Made by a program: the position numbers and the translations under genes
Notes under the pieces: generated by a model
Told to the model about the DNA's origin: nothing
Databases searched by the model: none
Seen by the model: the letters and a program-made list of their open reading frames with translations, nothing else
Part shown: piece by piece, positions 8,786 to 15,936 of the stretch
Layout of the letters: each line of letters begins with the position of its first letter
Numbering within the stretch: position 1 is the first letter of the stretch
Origin: Verrucomicrobiota bacterium
GTDB lineage: Bacteria > Verrucomicrobiota > Verrucomicrobiia > Opitutales > UBA953
Direction of reading: 5' to 3'
Assembly (NCBI GenBank): GCA_004293385.1
Contig: RDYO01000017.1
Coordinates: forward strand, 1-16,693
DNA length: 16,693 nucleotides

Positions 8786-11700
8786 CGGACGTCAGGCGCG
8801 GGCAGCCGTGAGAGGAAGCCGCGGATTTCCTTCAGTTTCCGCAGGGGGTCTCGCACGGTCAAGCGGGGAAACCGGTTGCCGACGAGAATGGGCTCAGGCG
8901 GGCGGCCGGCGAGCGCCTGCTGACAACGCAGCACGGCTCCGTCGGTCGTCACCGAAACGACACATTTATCTTCCGCCAGGCACCGGATCTCCGCCAGGCT
9001 GAGCAGGGCGTCCGCTTCCGGGGGCAGTTTGCCGTAGCGATCCTTGAGGGAAGTCCGCAGTTCGGCCACCTCGGCGGCGTCCAACGCCAGCGCGACGCGG
9101 CGGAAGGCTTCGATGCGCAGGCGCGTCTCAGGGATCCAGTCCGACGGCAGGGTGGCGGTCAGCAGGGGGACTTCGCCGTCGCTGCTGTTGGTCTGTTCCG
9201 TGCCCAGGGCGGCCTGGGTGTGGTCGATGAAGTCCAGTTGGACCTCGCAACGTTCGATCACCGAGCCTTTGTCGCCCCGGAGCTTGGCGACGCTCCGGCG
9301 GAGGAGCTGACAGTAGAGGTCGAAGCCGACGGTCGCGACGTGGCCGCTCTGCGCCGCCCCGAGGATGTTGCCGGCGCCGCGCAGTTCGAGGTCGCGCATG
9401 GCGATGCGGAAGCCGGCGCCGAGCTGGTTGTACTGACGGATGGCCGAGAGGCGTCGGTGCGCCGTCCCGACCAGCGCGGCATGGCGGTGGAGGAAGAGGT
9501 AGGCGTAGGCCTGACGGTTGAACCGGCCCACCCGCCCGCGCAGCTGGTAGAGCTGCGCCAGGCCGAACCGGTCGGCGCCCTCGATGATGAGCGTGTTGCA
9601 GTTCGGGATGTCCAGGCCGGTCTCGATGATCGTCGTGCAGACGAGCACGTCGTACTCGCCGGCGACGAAGGCCGACATGACTTCTTCGAGCTGTCCGGCC
9701 GGCATCTGGCCGTGGCCCACGATGATGCGCGCCTTGGGCACGAGCGCGGCGATCCGCTCCGCGACGGCCTGGATCGTCTCGACGCGGTTGTGCAGGTAGA
9801 AGACCTGGCCGCCGCGGGCGAGCTCAGCCTTCACGGCGTCGCGGACGAGTTTCTCGTCGTAGCTCCGGACGATGGTGCGGATGGGCAGGCGTTCGCGCGG
9901 CGGGGTCTCGATGACGCTGAGGTCGCGCGCGCCGACGAGCGCGAGGTAGAGCGTGCGCGGGATGGGCGTCGCGCTCATGGCGAGCACGTCCACCTCGGTG
10001 CGCAGCTCCTTGAGGCGCTCCTTATGGCGCACGCCGAACCGGTGCTCTTCGTCGATGATGACGAGGCCGAGCTTGCCGAAGCTGGTGCCGTCGGAGAGCA
10101 GGGCGTGCGTGCCGACGACGACGTCGACGGTCCCGGCCGCGGCACGCGCCCGGACGTCGGCCTTCTGCTTGGCGGTGCGGTAACCGCTCAGGAGTTCGAC
10201 GGAGACGGGCCAGCGGGCGAGGCGCTCCTTGAAGCTTTCGAAATGCTGCTGGGCGAGGACGGTCGTGGGCGCGAGGATCGCCACCTGGCGTCCGCCGAGC
10301 ACGCACTTGAACGCGGCGCGCAGCGCGACCTCGGTCTTGCCGAAGCCGACGTCGCCGCTGACGAGCCGGTCCATCGGCGCGGGGCGTTCCATGTCGGCCT
10401 TCACGTCGATGATCGCGCGCGTCTGGTCCGGGGTCTCGCGATGCGGGAAGGAACGCTCGAACTCGCCCATCCAGGCGTTGTCCGCGTCCTTCGGGTGCGT
10501 GATGCCGGGCTTGGTCGAGCGGGCGGCCTGCATCGCCAGCAGCTGCGCGGCGAGGTCGGCGGTGGCCTTCTCGGCGGCCTTACGCGACTTCTCCCAGCCG
10601 CCTCCGCCGAGTTTCGAGAGCTTGGGTACGGCCCGGCCGATGCCGATGTAGCGCGTGAGGAGATGCGACTCCCGCACGGGGAGGTGCAGCATCGATTTCA
10701 GGGCGAACTCCAGGCCGATGAAATCCTCGGTGCGTCCGTTGTGCTCGTGGGCCTTGATGCCGCGGAAGAGGCAGACGCCTTGCGTGGCGTGCACGAGGGC
10801 GTCGCCGTCGGCGAGTTCGCCGAAGTCGAGCGCGCGGCCGACGGCGGCCCGGATGGCGGTGCGGCGGCGCGGCAGGACGGCGAGCGGACGTTTGCGTCGG
10901 CCGAAGAGCTCGCGTTCGGTCAGCAGGAGCAGGCCGTCCTTGAGCAGGCCGGGGAGCTTGTCCGGGGCGATGATGATGCCGCCGCCGAACCGTCCGTGGG
11001 TGATGCGCGGCGCGAAGCCGCGGATCTTGGCGCTGGCGACCTCGGCGTTGAGCCGGTCGACGGAGCCGTCGGTGTCGCCGGTGAGCAGGCAGGGACGCCC
11101 GTCCTTGGCCAGCGAGGCGGCGGCCCGGAGGAGGGCGGGGCGCGTCTCGGTGCTGTCCGTCGCGGAGCCGATGAGCAAGGATTCAGCCGGTGTCGACTCG
11201 AGCGCGTGCGCCGCGTAACCGAGCGGAGCATCGTCGGTCTCCTCGAGCAGGAGCTCGTCGACCTTGGCCGAGTGTAGTTCGGCGCAGAGGACGTCCTCGT
11301 GGCAGCGGTCCACCGAGATGATGAGCGCGTCGGCCGGCAGGTGCCGGAAGAACGGCGCCTCGGGGGCCGAGCCGGAATCATCCCGCGGCGCGCAGATGAC
11401 GAGTCCGTCGACCTCGCCTTCGCTGCGCTGCGTCGCGGGGTCGAACGGGCGGAGCGACTCGACGACGTCGCCGAAGAGGTCGATGCGCACGGGCATCTGC
11501 GCGTTCAAGGGGTAGACGTCGAGGATACCGCCGCGGAGCGCGTATTCACCAGGCTGCTCGCAGAGGGCCTCATGGGCGTAGCCGAAGTCTTCGGCGAGAC
11601 GCTTGGCGAAATCACGGAGGGCGAGCTTCTCGCCCTTGCGGACGACGATCTCCGCCTTGGCCGTGGCTTCGGGGGCGGGCGAGCGGCGGGTGAGCGAGCC

Positions 11701-12015
11701 GGGCGTGCAGGCGATGAGCAGCGGCCGCTTTGCGTCATGATTGCCATGGCGCAGGAGCGAGAGGACGCCGAGGAGGTCGCAGTCGGCTTCGAAGGCCGGG
11801 ACGGCGGCATCGGCCTCGGTCAGGGTGCGGGCGACCGGCTGTGCGTCGTTGAGCAGGGTCAGCAGCTGGGCGGTCTCTTCGGCGAAGGTCTCCGCCGCGC
11901 CGAGGTTCGAGGCTAGGAAGACGATCACGCGCCGCTCGGCGCCTTCCGAACAGGCGCAAGCGGCCCAGGCGTGCGAAGGCACGCCGGTCAGGGCACGGCG
12001 TGGCTGAGCGGACAT
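8782..12015 (-). CDS. mfd: Transcription-repair coupling factor Mfd
   Basis: This 1077-residue SF2 translocase removes RNA polymerase stalled at lesions and recruits UvrA. Seen in order: a UvrB-like N-terminal module including YALRGGILDVYP (158-169) and RIDLFGDVVESLRPFDP (177-193), a polymerase-interaction region (about 401-500, LADGDALVHATQGVCLF then GGGGWEKSRKAAEK), motor motif I GDVGFGKT (554-561), DEEH (655-658), SATPIPRT (681-688), the QLRGRVGR motif VI (824-831), the TRG element LRGAGNILGAAQSGH (878-892), and a C-terminal domain to 1077. It is slightly shorter than E. coli Mfd (1148). The usual 'PxWExLPY' block near residue 70 is not recognisable, so the N-terminal module looks divergent. 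A hairpin sits just before the ATG. The stop overlaps the next start. Confidence 0.96.
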   Translation of the reverse strand: MSAQPRRALTGVPSHAWAACACSEGAERRVIVFLASNLGAAETFAEETAQLLTLLNDAQPVARTLTEADAAVPAFEADCDLLGVLSLLRHGNHDAKRPLLIACTPGSLTRRSPAPEATAKAEIVVRKGEKLALRDFAKRLAEDFGYAHEALCEQPGEYALRGGILDVYPLNAQMPVRIDLFGDVVESLRPFDPATQRSEGEVDGLVICAPRDDSGSAPEAPFFRHLPADALIISVDRCHEDVLCAELHSAKVDELLLEETDDAPLGYAAHALESTPAESLLIGSATDSTETRPALLRAAASLAKDGRPCLLTGDTDGSVDRLNAEVASAKIRGFAPRITHGRFGGGIIIAPDKLPGLLKDGLLLLTERELFGRRKRPLAVLPRRRTAIRAAVGRALDFGELADGDALVHATQGVCLFRGIKAHEHNGRTEDFIGLEFALKSMLHLPVRESHLLTRYIGIGRAVPKLSKLGGGGWEKSRKAAEKATADLAAQLLAMQAARSTKPGITHPKDADNAWMGEFERSFPHRETPDQTRAIIDVKADMERPAPMDRLVSGDVGFGKTEVALRAAFKCVLGGRQVAILAPTTVLAQQHFESFKERLARWPVSVELLSGYRTAKQKADVRARAAAGTVDVVVGTHALLSDGTSFGKLGLVIIDEEHRFGVRHKERLKELRTEVDVLAMSATPIPRTLYLALVGARDLSVIETPPRERLPIRTIVRSYDEKLVRDAVKAELARGGQVFYLHNRVETIQAVAERIAALVPKARIIVGHGQMPAGQLEEVMSAFVAGEYDVLVCTTIIETGLDIPNCNTLIIEGADRFGLAQLYQLRGRVGRFNRQAYAYLFLHRHAALVGTAHRRLSAIRQYNQLGAGFRIAMRDLELRGAGNILGAAQSGHVATVGFDLYCQLLRRSVAKLRGDKGSVIERCEVQLDFIDHTQAALGTEQTNSSDGEVPLLTATLPSDWIPETRLRIEAFRRVALALDAAEVAELRTSLKDRYGKLPPEADALLSLAEIRCLAEDKCVVSVTTDGAVLRCQQALAGRPPEPILVGNRFPRLTVRDPLRKLKEIRGFLSRLPAPDVR

Positions 12016-12021
12016 GCCGCT

Positions 12022-12042
12022 ATCGAGGCGGGAAGCCCCGAT
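12022..12042 (-). promoter_or_regulatory. Hairpin immediately upstream of mfd start
   Basis: In the minus-strand RNA, AUCGGGGC pairs with GCCUCGAU around a UUCCC loop, an 8-bp stem with one G-U pair that ends six bases before the mfd ATG. No U tract follows, so it is not an intrinsic terminator. It could limit ribosome access, stabilise an RNA end, or mark an intercistronic boundary. A TTGACG box (12049-12044) overlaps this 44-base gap but has no convincing -10 partner. Confidence 0.4.
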
Positions 12043-12059
12043 GCGTCAAACCCAACCCC

Positions 12060-12353
12060 TTACTTCAGGACGACTCCGGCGATTTCGTCCCAGAGTTCGT
12101 CGATCTGCGAGGGCTTCTTCACGGGCCGGCCGGCTTCGGCGAACCAATAGCGGGCGTTGCCGAGGTCGCCTTCGATGAGGTGGAGGAGCGCATGGAGCCA
12201 GGAGCCGACGGGAGTCTCGATGTCCTGGGCGATATCATGGGCCGCCTCCCAGTCGCCCTTCTTGATGAACCAAAGAGATTGCGCCTCGCGCGAGAGGCCG
12301 CGAGGCGGCTGTGCGTCGGTTTCTGCGGAGGATTTCAGCTGGTTCGGCGTCAT
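12060..12353 (-). CDS. Conserved small protein, TPR-like, function unknown
   Basis: The 97-residue protein resembles a small conserved family seen in several bacterial phyla, with the pattern LSREAQSLWFIKKGDWEAAHD (20-40), GSWLHALLHLIEGDLGNARYWF (50-71) and AGRPV. Two helix pairs with W, G, D and A at tetratricopeptide-like spacing suggest a short alpha-helical repeat that binds a partner. No signal peptide, membrane segment or catalytic motif is seen. ATG 12351-12353 lies three bases after the stop of the Sel1-repeat gene, so the two are probably co-transcribed and coupled; the 44-base gap to mfd also allows readthrough. I recognise the family pattern but know no established function. Confidence 0.75.
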   Translation of the reverse strand: MTPNQLKSSAETDAQPPRGLSREAQSLWFIKKGDWEAAHDIAQDIETPVGSWLHALLHLIEGDLGNARYWFAEAGRPVKKPSQIDELWDEIAGVVLK

Positions 12354-12356
12354 CGT

Positions 12357-13307
12357 TCAGCGGGAGGTGTGCAGGCGCGAAAGGGCGTCGGATGCTTCGG
12401 AGGGCAGTTCCTTGAGGATCTTGGCGGCGGCTTCCTGTCCGCTCTTGGTCTCGGATAGGCGCATGTTTCGCTCCAGCTGGTCGAGCGCTTCCGCGTCTTC
12501 CGCCTTGCCGGTAAGCTGGGTCAGCACGAGGCGCCAGGCATAGGCTTGGGCCAAGTCGCGGGGCGCCTTCACGCCTTCTTCCAGTCGCAGGGCCAGGCGG
12601 CTGATTGCGACGAGGTCGCGGCGCATCGCCGAACGCTTCAGCAACTCCGTTCCCTGTTCGTAGTTCCGTGGCAAGCCCGGTACGCCTTCGTCGTGCCCTT
12701 CGGCCAGCAGTCGTAGCGAGACCCGGTCGCCGGCATCCGCGCCGCGCTGATAGTAGGCGTAGGCGTCCTTCATTCCTTTCTCGAAATCAGCCTGCAGTTT
12801 CTTGTTCTCCGGCGCGCCGCCCTTGGGCTTCTTCAGGACGGCTTTTTCCTTGGTGATGTCGCCGAGCACGCGAAACCCCATGGGCTGACTTTTCTTGATG
12901 GCCTTGTTCGCCCATTCTTCCGCCTTTGCGAGGTCTTTCGCGACCCCGTTGCCGCGCGCATAATAGAAGGCGAGCACCGCCATGGAGCGCGAGTGGCCGT
13001 TGTTGGCGGCCTTTTGGGTCCAGCGAAAAGCCACGTTCTTGTCTTCTGTCAGTTGCAGGTCGATCGGAGCGTAAGCGGTATGGCGTAAGGCGTAGACATA
13101 CTGCGCCTGGACATTTCCGTCTTCGGCTAGTTTCAGGAGTTCCGCGGGTTCGGCGCGGGGGTCGACGGCGTCGACGTAACGGTCATACATCTCGCGAGGC
13201 AGGCCGACCACGGGCACCTCCCATTGATTGGAGAGGTCGAAGGTCAGGATGCCGGCGAGCACGGTCCCGAAGACGTAGGGGCGGAGCCAAGCGAGGTTAC
13301 TGCGCAT
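12357..13307 (-). CDS. Sel1-repeat protein with N-terminal membrane anchor
   Basis: The 316-residue protein starts with a hydrophobic segment (about 7-24) after a short basic N-terminus, consistent with a signal peptide or anchor that places the rest outside the cytoplasm. The body is alpha-helical with Sel1-like repeats: about 58-100, 101-138 (NGHSRSMAVLAFYYARGNGV), 193-229 (AGDRVSLRLLAEGHDEGVPG) and 230-262. Such repeats act as protein-binding scaffolds; the partner is unknown. The start at ATG 13305-13307 is preferred over the longer frame from 13466, because the longer form would bury the hydrophobic segment behind 53 low-complexity residues and overlap the divergent gene. The 97-aa protein follows after three bases. 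A weak GGAT lies upstream of the start. Confidence 0.8.
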   Translation of the reverse strand: MRSNLAWLRPYVFGTVLAGILTFDLSNQWEVPVVGLPREMYDRYVDAVDPRAEPAELLKLAEDGNVQAQYVYALRHTAYAPIDLQLTEDKNVAFRWTQKAANNGHSRSMAVLAFYYARGNGVAKDLAKAEEWANKAIKKSQPMGFRVLGDITKEKAVLKKPKGGAPENKKLQADFEKGMKDAYAYYQRGADAGDRVSLRLLAEGHDEGVPGLPRNYEQGTELLKRSAMRRDLVAISRLALRLEEGVKAPRDLAQAYAWRLVLTQLTGKAEDAEALDQLERNMRLSETKSGQEAAAKILKELPSEASDALSRLHTSR

Positions 13308-13422
13308 GGTTTCATCCAAGCCGCGGTCCGCCCTTAGGCAAGGGACTAAGAACAAGCCATTAGAGGACGCTTTGGCGGGCTTGCCTGAAGCACCCGCGGA
13401 GGTAGTCTGCCGCCACCCCTTC
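13308..13422. other. Divergent intergenic region, promoters not resolved
   Basis: These 115 bases separate the Sel1-repeat gene (-) from the propeller gene (+). I see CCCTT-AGGC-AAGGG (13331-13344), a longer bulged hairpin GCGGGCTT...AAGCACCCGC (13375-13397), and two CCGCGG palindromes (13321-13326 and 13394-13399). On the plus strand TTGCCT (13381-13386) and TAGTCT (13403-13408) are 16 bases apart and would start transcription within about ten bases of the ATG. No strong promoter is evident in either direction. Confidence 0.35.
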
Positions 13423-14466
13423 ATGCGTCTCCTCGCCTTGCTCCTCGCCTCTTCGCTCTTCGCCAAGGAGCAGCCCGCCGTTCTCGGACATGGTGCGGCT
13501 CGTTACACCCTCGACCTGGGTTGGGCCAAGGCCGATCCGGCGGTCGCGCCGATCGTCAACGCGCATGCGCTCGCCGAGGACAAGGCGGGCCGCCTTTACC
13601 TCGTGACGGATCACCCTAAGAACGACTTCATCGTCTTCGAGAAGGACGGCCGCTATATCCGTTCGATCAGCGCGGGACTTGGCGGCGGCCACGGCCTGGA
13701 GGTCTTCGAGCAGGACGGCGTGGAGTATCTTGTGCACGTCGACTCCGGCTGGCACATGGCGGCCGAGGGCTGGAATCCTTCCGCGGTCGAGGGACGCATC
13801 ACGTTACTGACGACCGACGGTAAGGTCGTGCGCAAGTTCCCCACGCCGAAAGAGCTCGGCCTGAGCGACGGCAAGTTTATGCCGTGCGACGTCGCCTGGA
13901 CGCCGGCGGGCACGTTGCTCGTGGCCGACGGCTACGGCTCGAACTTGATCTACGAATTCTCGCTCGAAGGGAAGCTGCTCAAGAAGTGGGGCGGCCCCAC
14001 GAAGGACGCCGCGAACCTCAGCAACGCGCATGGCATATCGATCGACGCCGCCGACCCGCGTGGCCCGCTCGTCTGGGTGCCCTCCCGCTCCCAGAATCAG
14101 GTCAAGGCGTTCACCTTGGACGGCAAGCACGTCGATGCCATCGACTTGCCGGGTGCCTTCGCCGGTCAGCTCTTCTTCCGCGGTGATAAGATCTATACCG
14201 CCGTCTGCTGGAGCAAGGACGCCAAGGGCAAGCGTCTCCCGCAGTCCGGATTCCTGCTCGTGCTGGACCGCGCCTCCAAGAAGGTCCTCAGCGCGCCGGG
14301 CGGCAACGAGCCCAAGTACGTCGACGGCAAGCTGCAGCCGCTCAGTCAGGCCCAGCCGATCTTCAAGCATGGCCACGACCTCTTTGTGGATTCCGCCGGC
14401 GACATCTATCTCGGCGAATGGAACGCCGATCGTCGCTATCCGTCCAAGCTGACGCTGGTTAAATAA
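13423..14466 (+). CDS. Secreted NHL-repeat / six-bladed beta-propeller protein
   Basis: The 347-residue protein carries a short signal peptide (MRLLALLLASSLFA, 1-14) and then propeller-type repeats: NAHALAEDKAGRLYLVTDH (46-64), CDVAWTPAGTLLVADGYGSN (155-174) followed by IYEFSLEGKLLKKWG (176-190), HGISIDAADPRGPLVWVPSR (203-222), and HGHDLFVDSAGDIYLGEW (316-333). This resembles NHL proteins and peptidyl-glycine lyase-like propellers, which are often expanded in PVC bacteria. The substrate or ligand is unknown; no heme-binding CxxCH or lipobox cysteine is present. ATG 13423-13425 is chosen because it places the signal peptide at the N-terminus; the in-frame ATG at 13306 adds 39 unconserved-looking residues. 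The stop is one base from the convergent neighbour's stop. Confidence 0.82.
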   Translation: MRLLALLLASSLFAKEQPAVLGHGAARYTLDLGWAKADPAVAPIVNAHALAEDKAGRLYLVTDHPKNDFIVFEKDGRYIRSISAGLGGGHGLEVFEQDGVEYLVHVDSGWHMAAEGWNPSAVEGRITLLTTDGKVVRKFPTPKELGLSDGKFMPCDVAWTPAGTLLVADGYGSNLIYEFSLEGKLLKKWGGPTKDAANLSNAHGISIDAADPRGPLVWVPSRSQNQVKAFTLDGKHVDAIDLPGAFAGQLFFRGDKIYTAVCWSKDAKGKRLPQSGFLLVLDRASKKVLSAPGGNEPKYVDGKLQPLSQAQPIFKHGHDLFVDSAGDIYLGEWNADRRYPSKLTLVK

Positions 14467-14467
14467 C

Positions 14468-15163
14468 TCAGCTGATCAGCAGCAGGCGCGGTGAGCCGGG
14501 GTGATTCTCCGGGGCGCGGTGGATGCAAGGCGGTACGGGGCTGCCGGGCCAGCGGGTGGCGATACGCCAGAGCGTAAAGGTTCCGAAGGGGTAGGGCGTC
14601 GCGCCGGGCTTCGGCGCGTAGTGGGAATCGTAGCTATTGTCGTGCAGGAACTCAGCGAAGCCGGCGTCATCCGTACCGCCGTATTCCTTGAGCAGGGCCG
14701 CACGGATCTCCGGGAGCTCGACTTTCAGGAGGGCGTCCTCGTTGCGGAGGCCTTCGCTGCAAGCGCCGTGATAGGTGCAGAGCCATGTGTCGACCTCGAC
14801 GGGGGCGCTGTCGACATGGAAGGACGTCACGTCGGTCGGGACGACGCCGGCATCGGGGTCGCGCACGCAGTCGTAGACGCAGTTGAGGGACGGGGCGAGG
14901 TCGTGGTCACGCAGGAGTCGCTGGTCGGCGAGCATCGCTTCGGCGGCGAGAAGTCCGGCGGGACTCAGGTCGAGCGCACGGATGCGTTCATCCTCGAGTG
15001 CGACGATGCCCTCGCCGGGGCCGAGCTTCGCGATGACCTCGGCGTAGTCGCCGGGCAGTGTGCGTTCCCAGCACAGGGCGTTGACGCCGTCGGCGAAGCG
15101 CGTGGTGCGCAGTTCCTCGAAGCTCCGCACGTGGCGGACGCGCGACTGGCCGGCGCCGCTCAC
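14468..15163 (-). CDS. DUF1826-like protein with 2-oxoglutarate-oxygenase-like HxD...H...R pattern
   Basis: The likely product has 231 residues, from GTG 15161-15163, which overlaps the parA stop as GTGA; an alternative GTG lies at 15128-15130. The N-terminal part (RSFEELRTTRFADGVNALCWER, 13-34) and the C-terminal half recall DUF1826-type proteins. FHVDSAP gives H116 and D118, a conserved-looking WLCTYHG follows (127-133), and CIHRAP gives H215 with R226 eleven residues later, near the end in HPGSPRLLLIS. That spacing fits the Fe(II)/2-oxoglutarate double-stranded beta-helix signature. Both the family match and an oxygenase function are inferred, and the substrate is unknown. No signal peptide is seen. 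It is probably co-expressed with parA and fabV. Confidence 0.65.
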   Translation of the reverse strand: MSGAGQSRVRHVRSFEELRTTRFADGVNALCWERTLPGDYAEVIAKLGPGEGIVALEDERIRALDLSPAGLLAAEAMLADQRLLRDHDLAPSLNCVYDCVRDPDAGVVPTDVTSFHVDSAPVEVDTWLCTYHGACSEGLRNEDALLKVELPEIRAALLKEYGGTDDAGFAEFLHDNSYDSHYAPKPGATPYPFGTFTLWRIATRWPGSPVPPCIHRAPENHPGSPRLLLIS

Positions 15164-15936
15164 TTCAGCGCGAAGCGCTTGGCGAACTCCTTGGCGAGCG
15201 CGTCGTAGGCGACGGCGCCCGGGGAGTGGACGTCGTACTGGAAGATCGTCTGGCCGTGGCTCGGGCACTCTGACAGGCGGATCGTGCGCGGGATCATCGA
15301 ATCCATGACGAGGGCTGGGAAGTGGGTCTTCACTTCCTCGACGACCTGGCGCGAGAGCTTCGTGCGCACGTCATACATCGTCATCACGATCGCGCCGACG
15401 GTGAGCTTGTCGCTCGCGCCGGCGGCCTTGAGCTGGTCGACCACGCCGAGGATCTGGCCGAGGCCTTCCATCGCGAGGTATTCGGTCTGCAGGGTGACGA
15501 TCAGGTGGTCGGACGCGCCGAGCGCGTTCATCGAGAGCATGCCGAGCGCGGGAGGGCAATCGATGAGGATGGCCTTGTACTTGCCGGTCGCGATCACCGG
15601 CGCGAGGGCTTCGCGGAGGCGGCCGAGGTAGTTCTCGGCCTGAGCGAGTTCGGATTCGACGGCGGCGAGGTCGACTTCGGACGGGATGAGGTCGAGCTTC
15701 TCGGTGGACGTCGCGACGATCATGTCGGCGGCCTTGGCTTCGCCGTGCAGGACTTTATAGAGGGACTTGCCTTCGGTCTTCTCGATGCCGAGCGCGCTGG
15801 TCGCGTTGGCCTGGGCGTCGAGGTCGATGAGGAGGGTCGGGATGCCGAGGCGCGCGAGGCCGGCGCCGAGGTTCACGGTGGTGGTCGTCTTGCCGACGCC
15901 GCCCTTCTGGTTCGCGATGGAGAAGACCTTGGCCAC
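15160..15936 (-). CDS. parA: ParA/Soj-family ATPase
   Basis: This 258-residue P-loop ATPase has the deviant Walker A KGGVGKTT (11-18, signature K11 and catalytic K16), DLDAQ with D40 (38-42), and Walker B LIDCPPALG (124-132), followed by MYDVRTKLSRQVVEEV (187-202), which is typical of chromosomal Soj/ParA. It has no N-terminal DNA-binding extension, like the short chromosomal form. These proteins form dimers on DNA and move chromosome origins or cytoplasmic cargo, usually with ParB. No parB is found in this window; the next gene is the oxygenase-like protein. The start is GTG 15934-15936, directly after the fabV stop (TAAGTG), with GAGGA seven bases upstream. Cargo-positioning ParA relatives such as McdA remain possible. 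Confidence 0.9.
   Translation of the reverse strand: MAKVFSIANQKGGVGKTTTTVNLGAGLARLGIPTLLIDLDAQANATSALGIEKTEGKSLYKVLHGEAKAADMIVATSTEKLDLIPSEVDLAAVESELAQAENYLGRLREALAPVIATGKYKAILIDCPPALGMLSMNALGASDHLIVTLQTEYLAMEGLGQILGVVDQLKAAGASDKLTVGAIVMTMYDVRTKLSRQVVEEVKTHFPALVMDSMIPRTIRLSECPSHGQTIFQYDVHSPGAVAYDALAKEFAKRFALK

Noticed and set aside
9220..11277. 685-codon plus-strand frame opposite mfd
   Set aside because: Same compositional shadow effect; the mfd frame has all motor motifs and this frame has none.
13306..13422. Longer N-terminus of the propeller protein
   Set aside because: It adds 39 residues before a clear signal peptide, which should be at the N-terminus.
13308..13466. Longer N-terminus of the Sel1-repeat protein
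   Set aside because: It would overlap the start of the divergent propeller gene and hide the membrane segment behind 53 low-complexity residues.
14471..14480. GCTGATCAGC palindrome at the convergent propeller/oxygenase-like junction
   Set aside because: It is short, lies inside coding sequence, has no loop or T tract, and is likely chance.
15164..15268. Longer N-terminus of the oxygenase-like protein
   Set aside because: The segment is an Arg-rich shadow of the parA 3' end; the GTGA overlap gives a better start.
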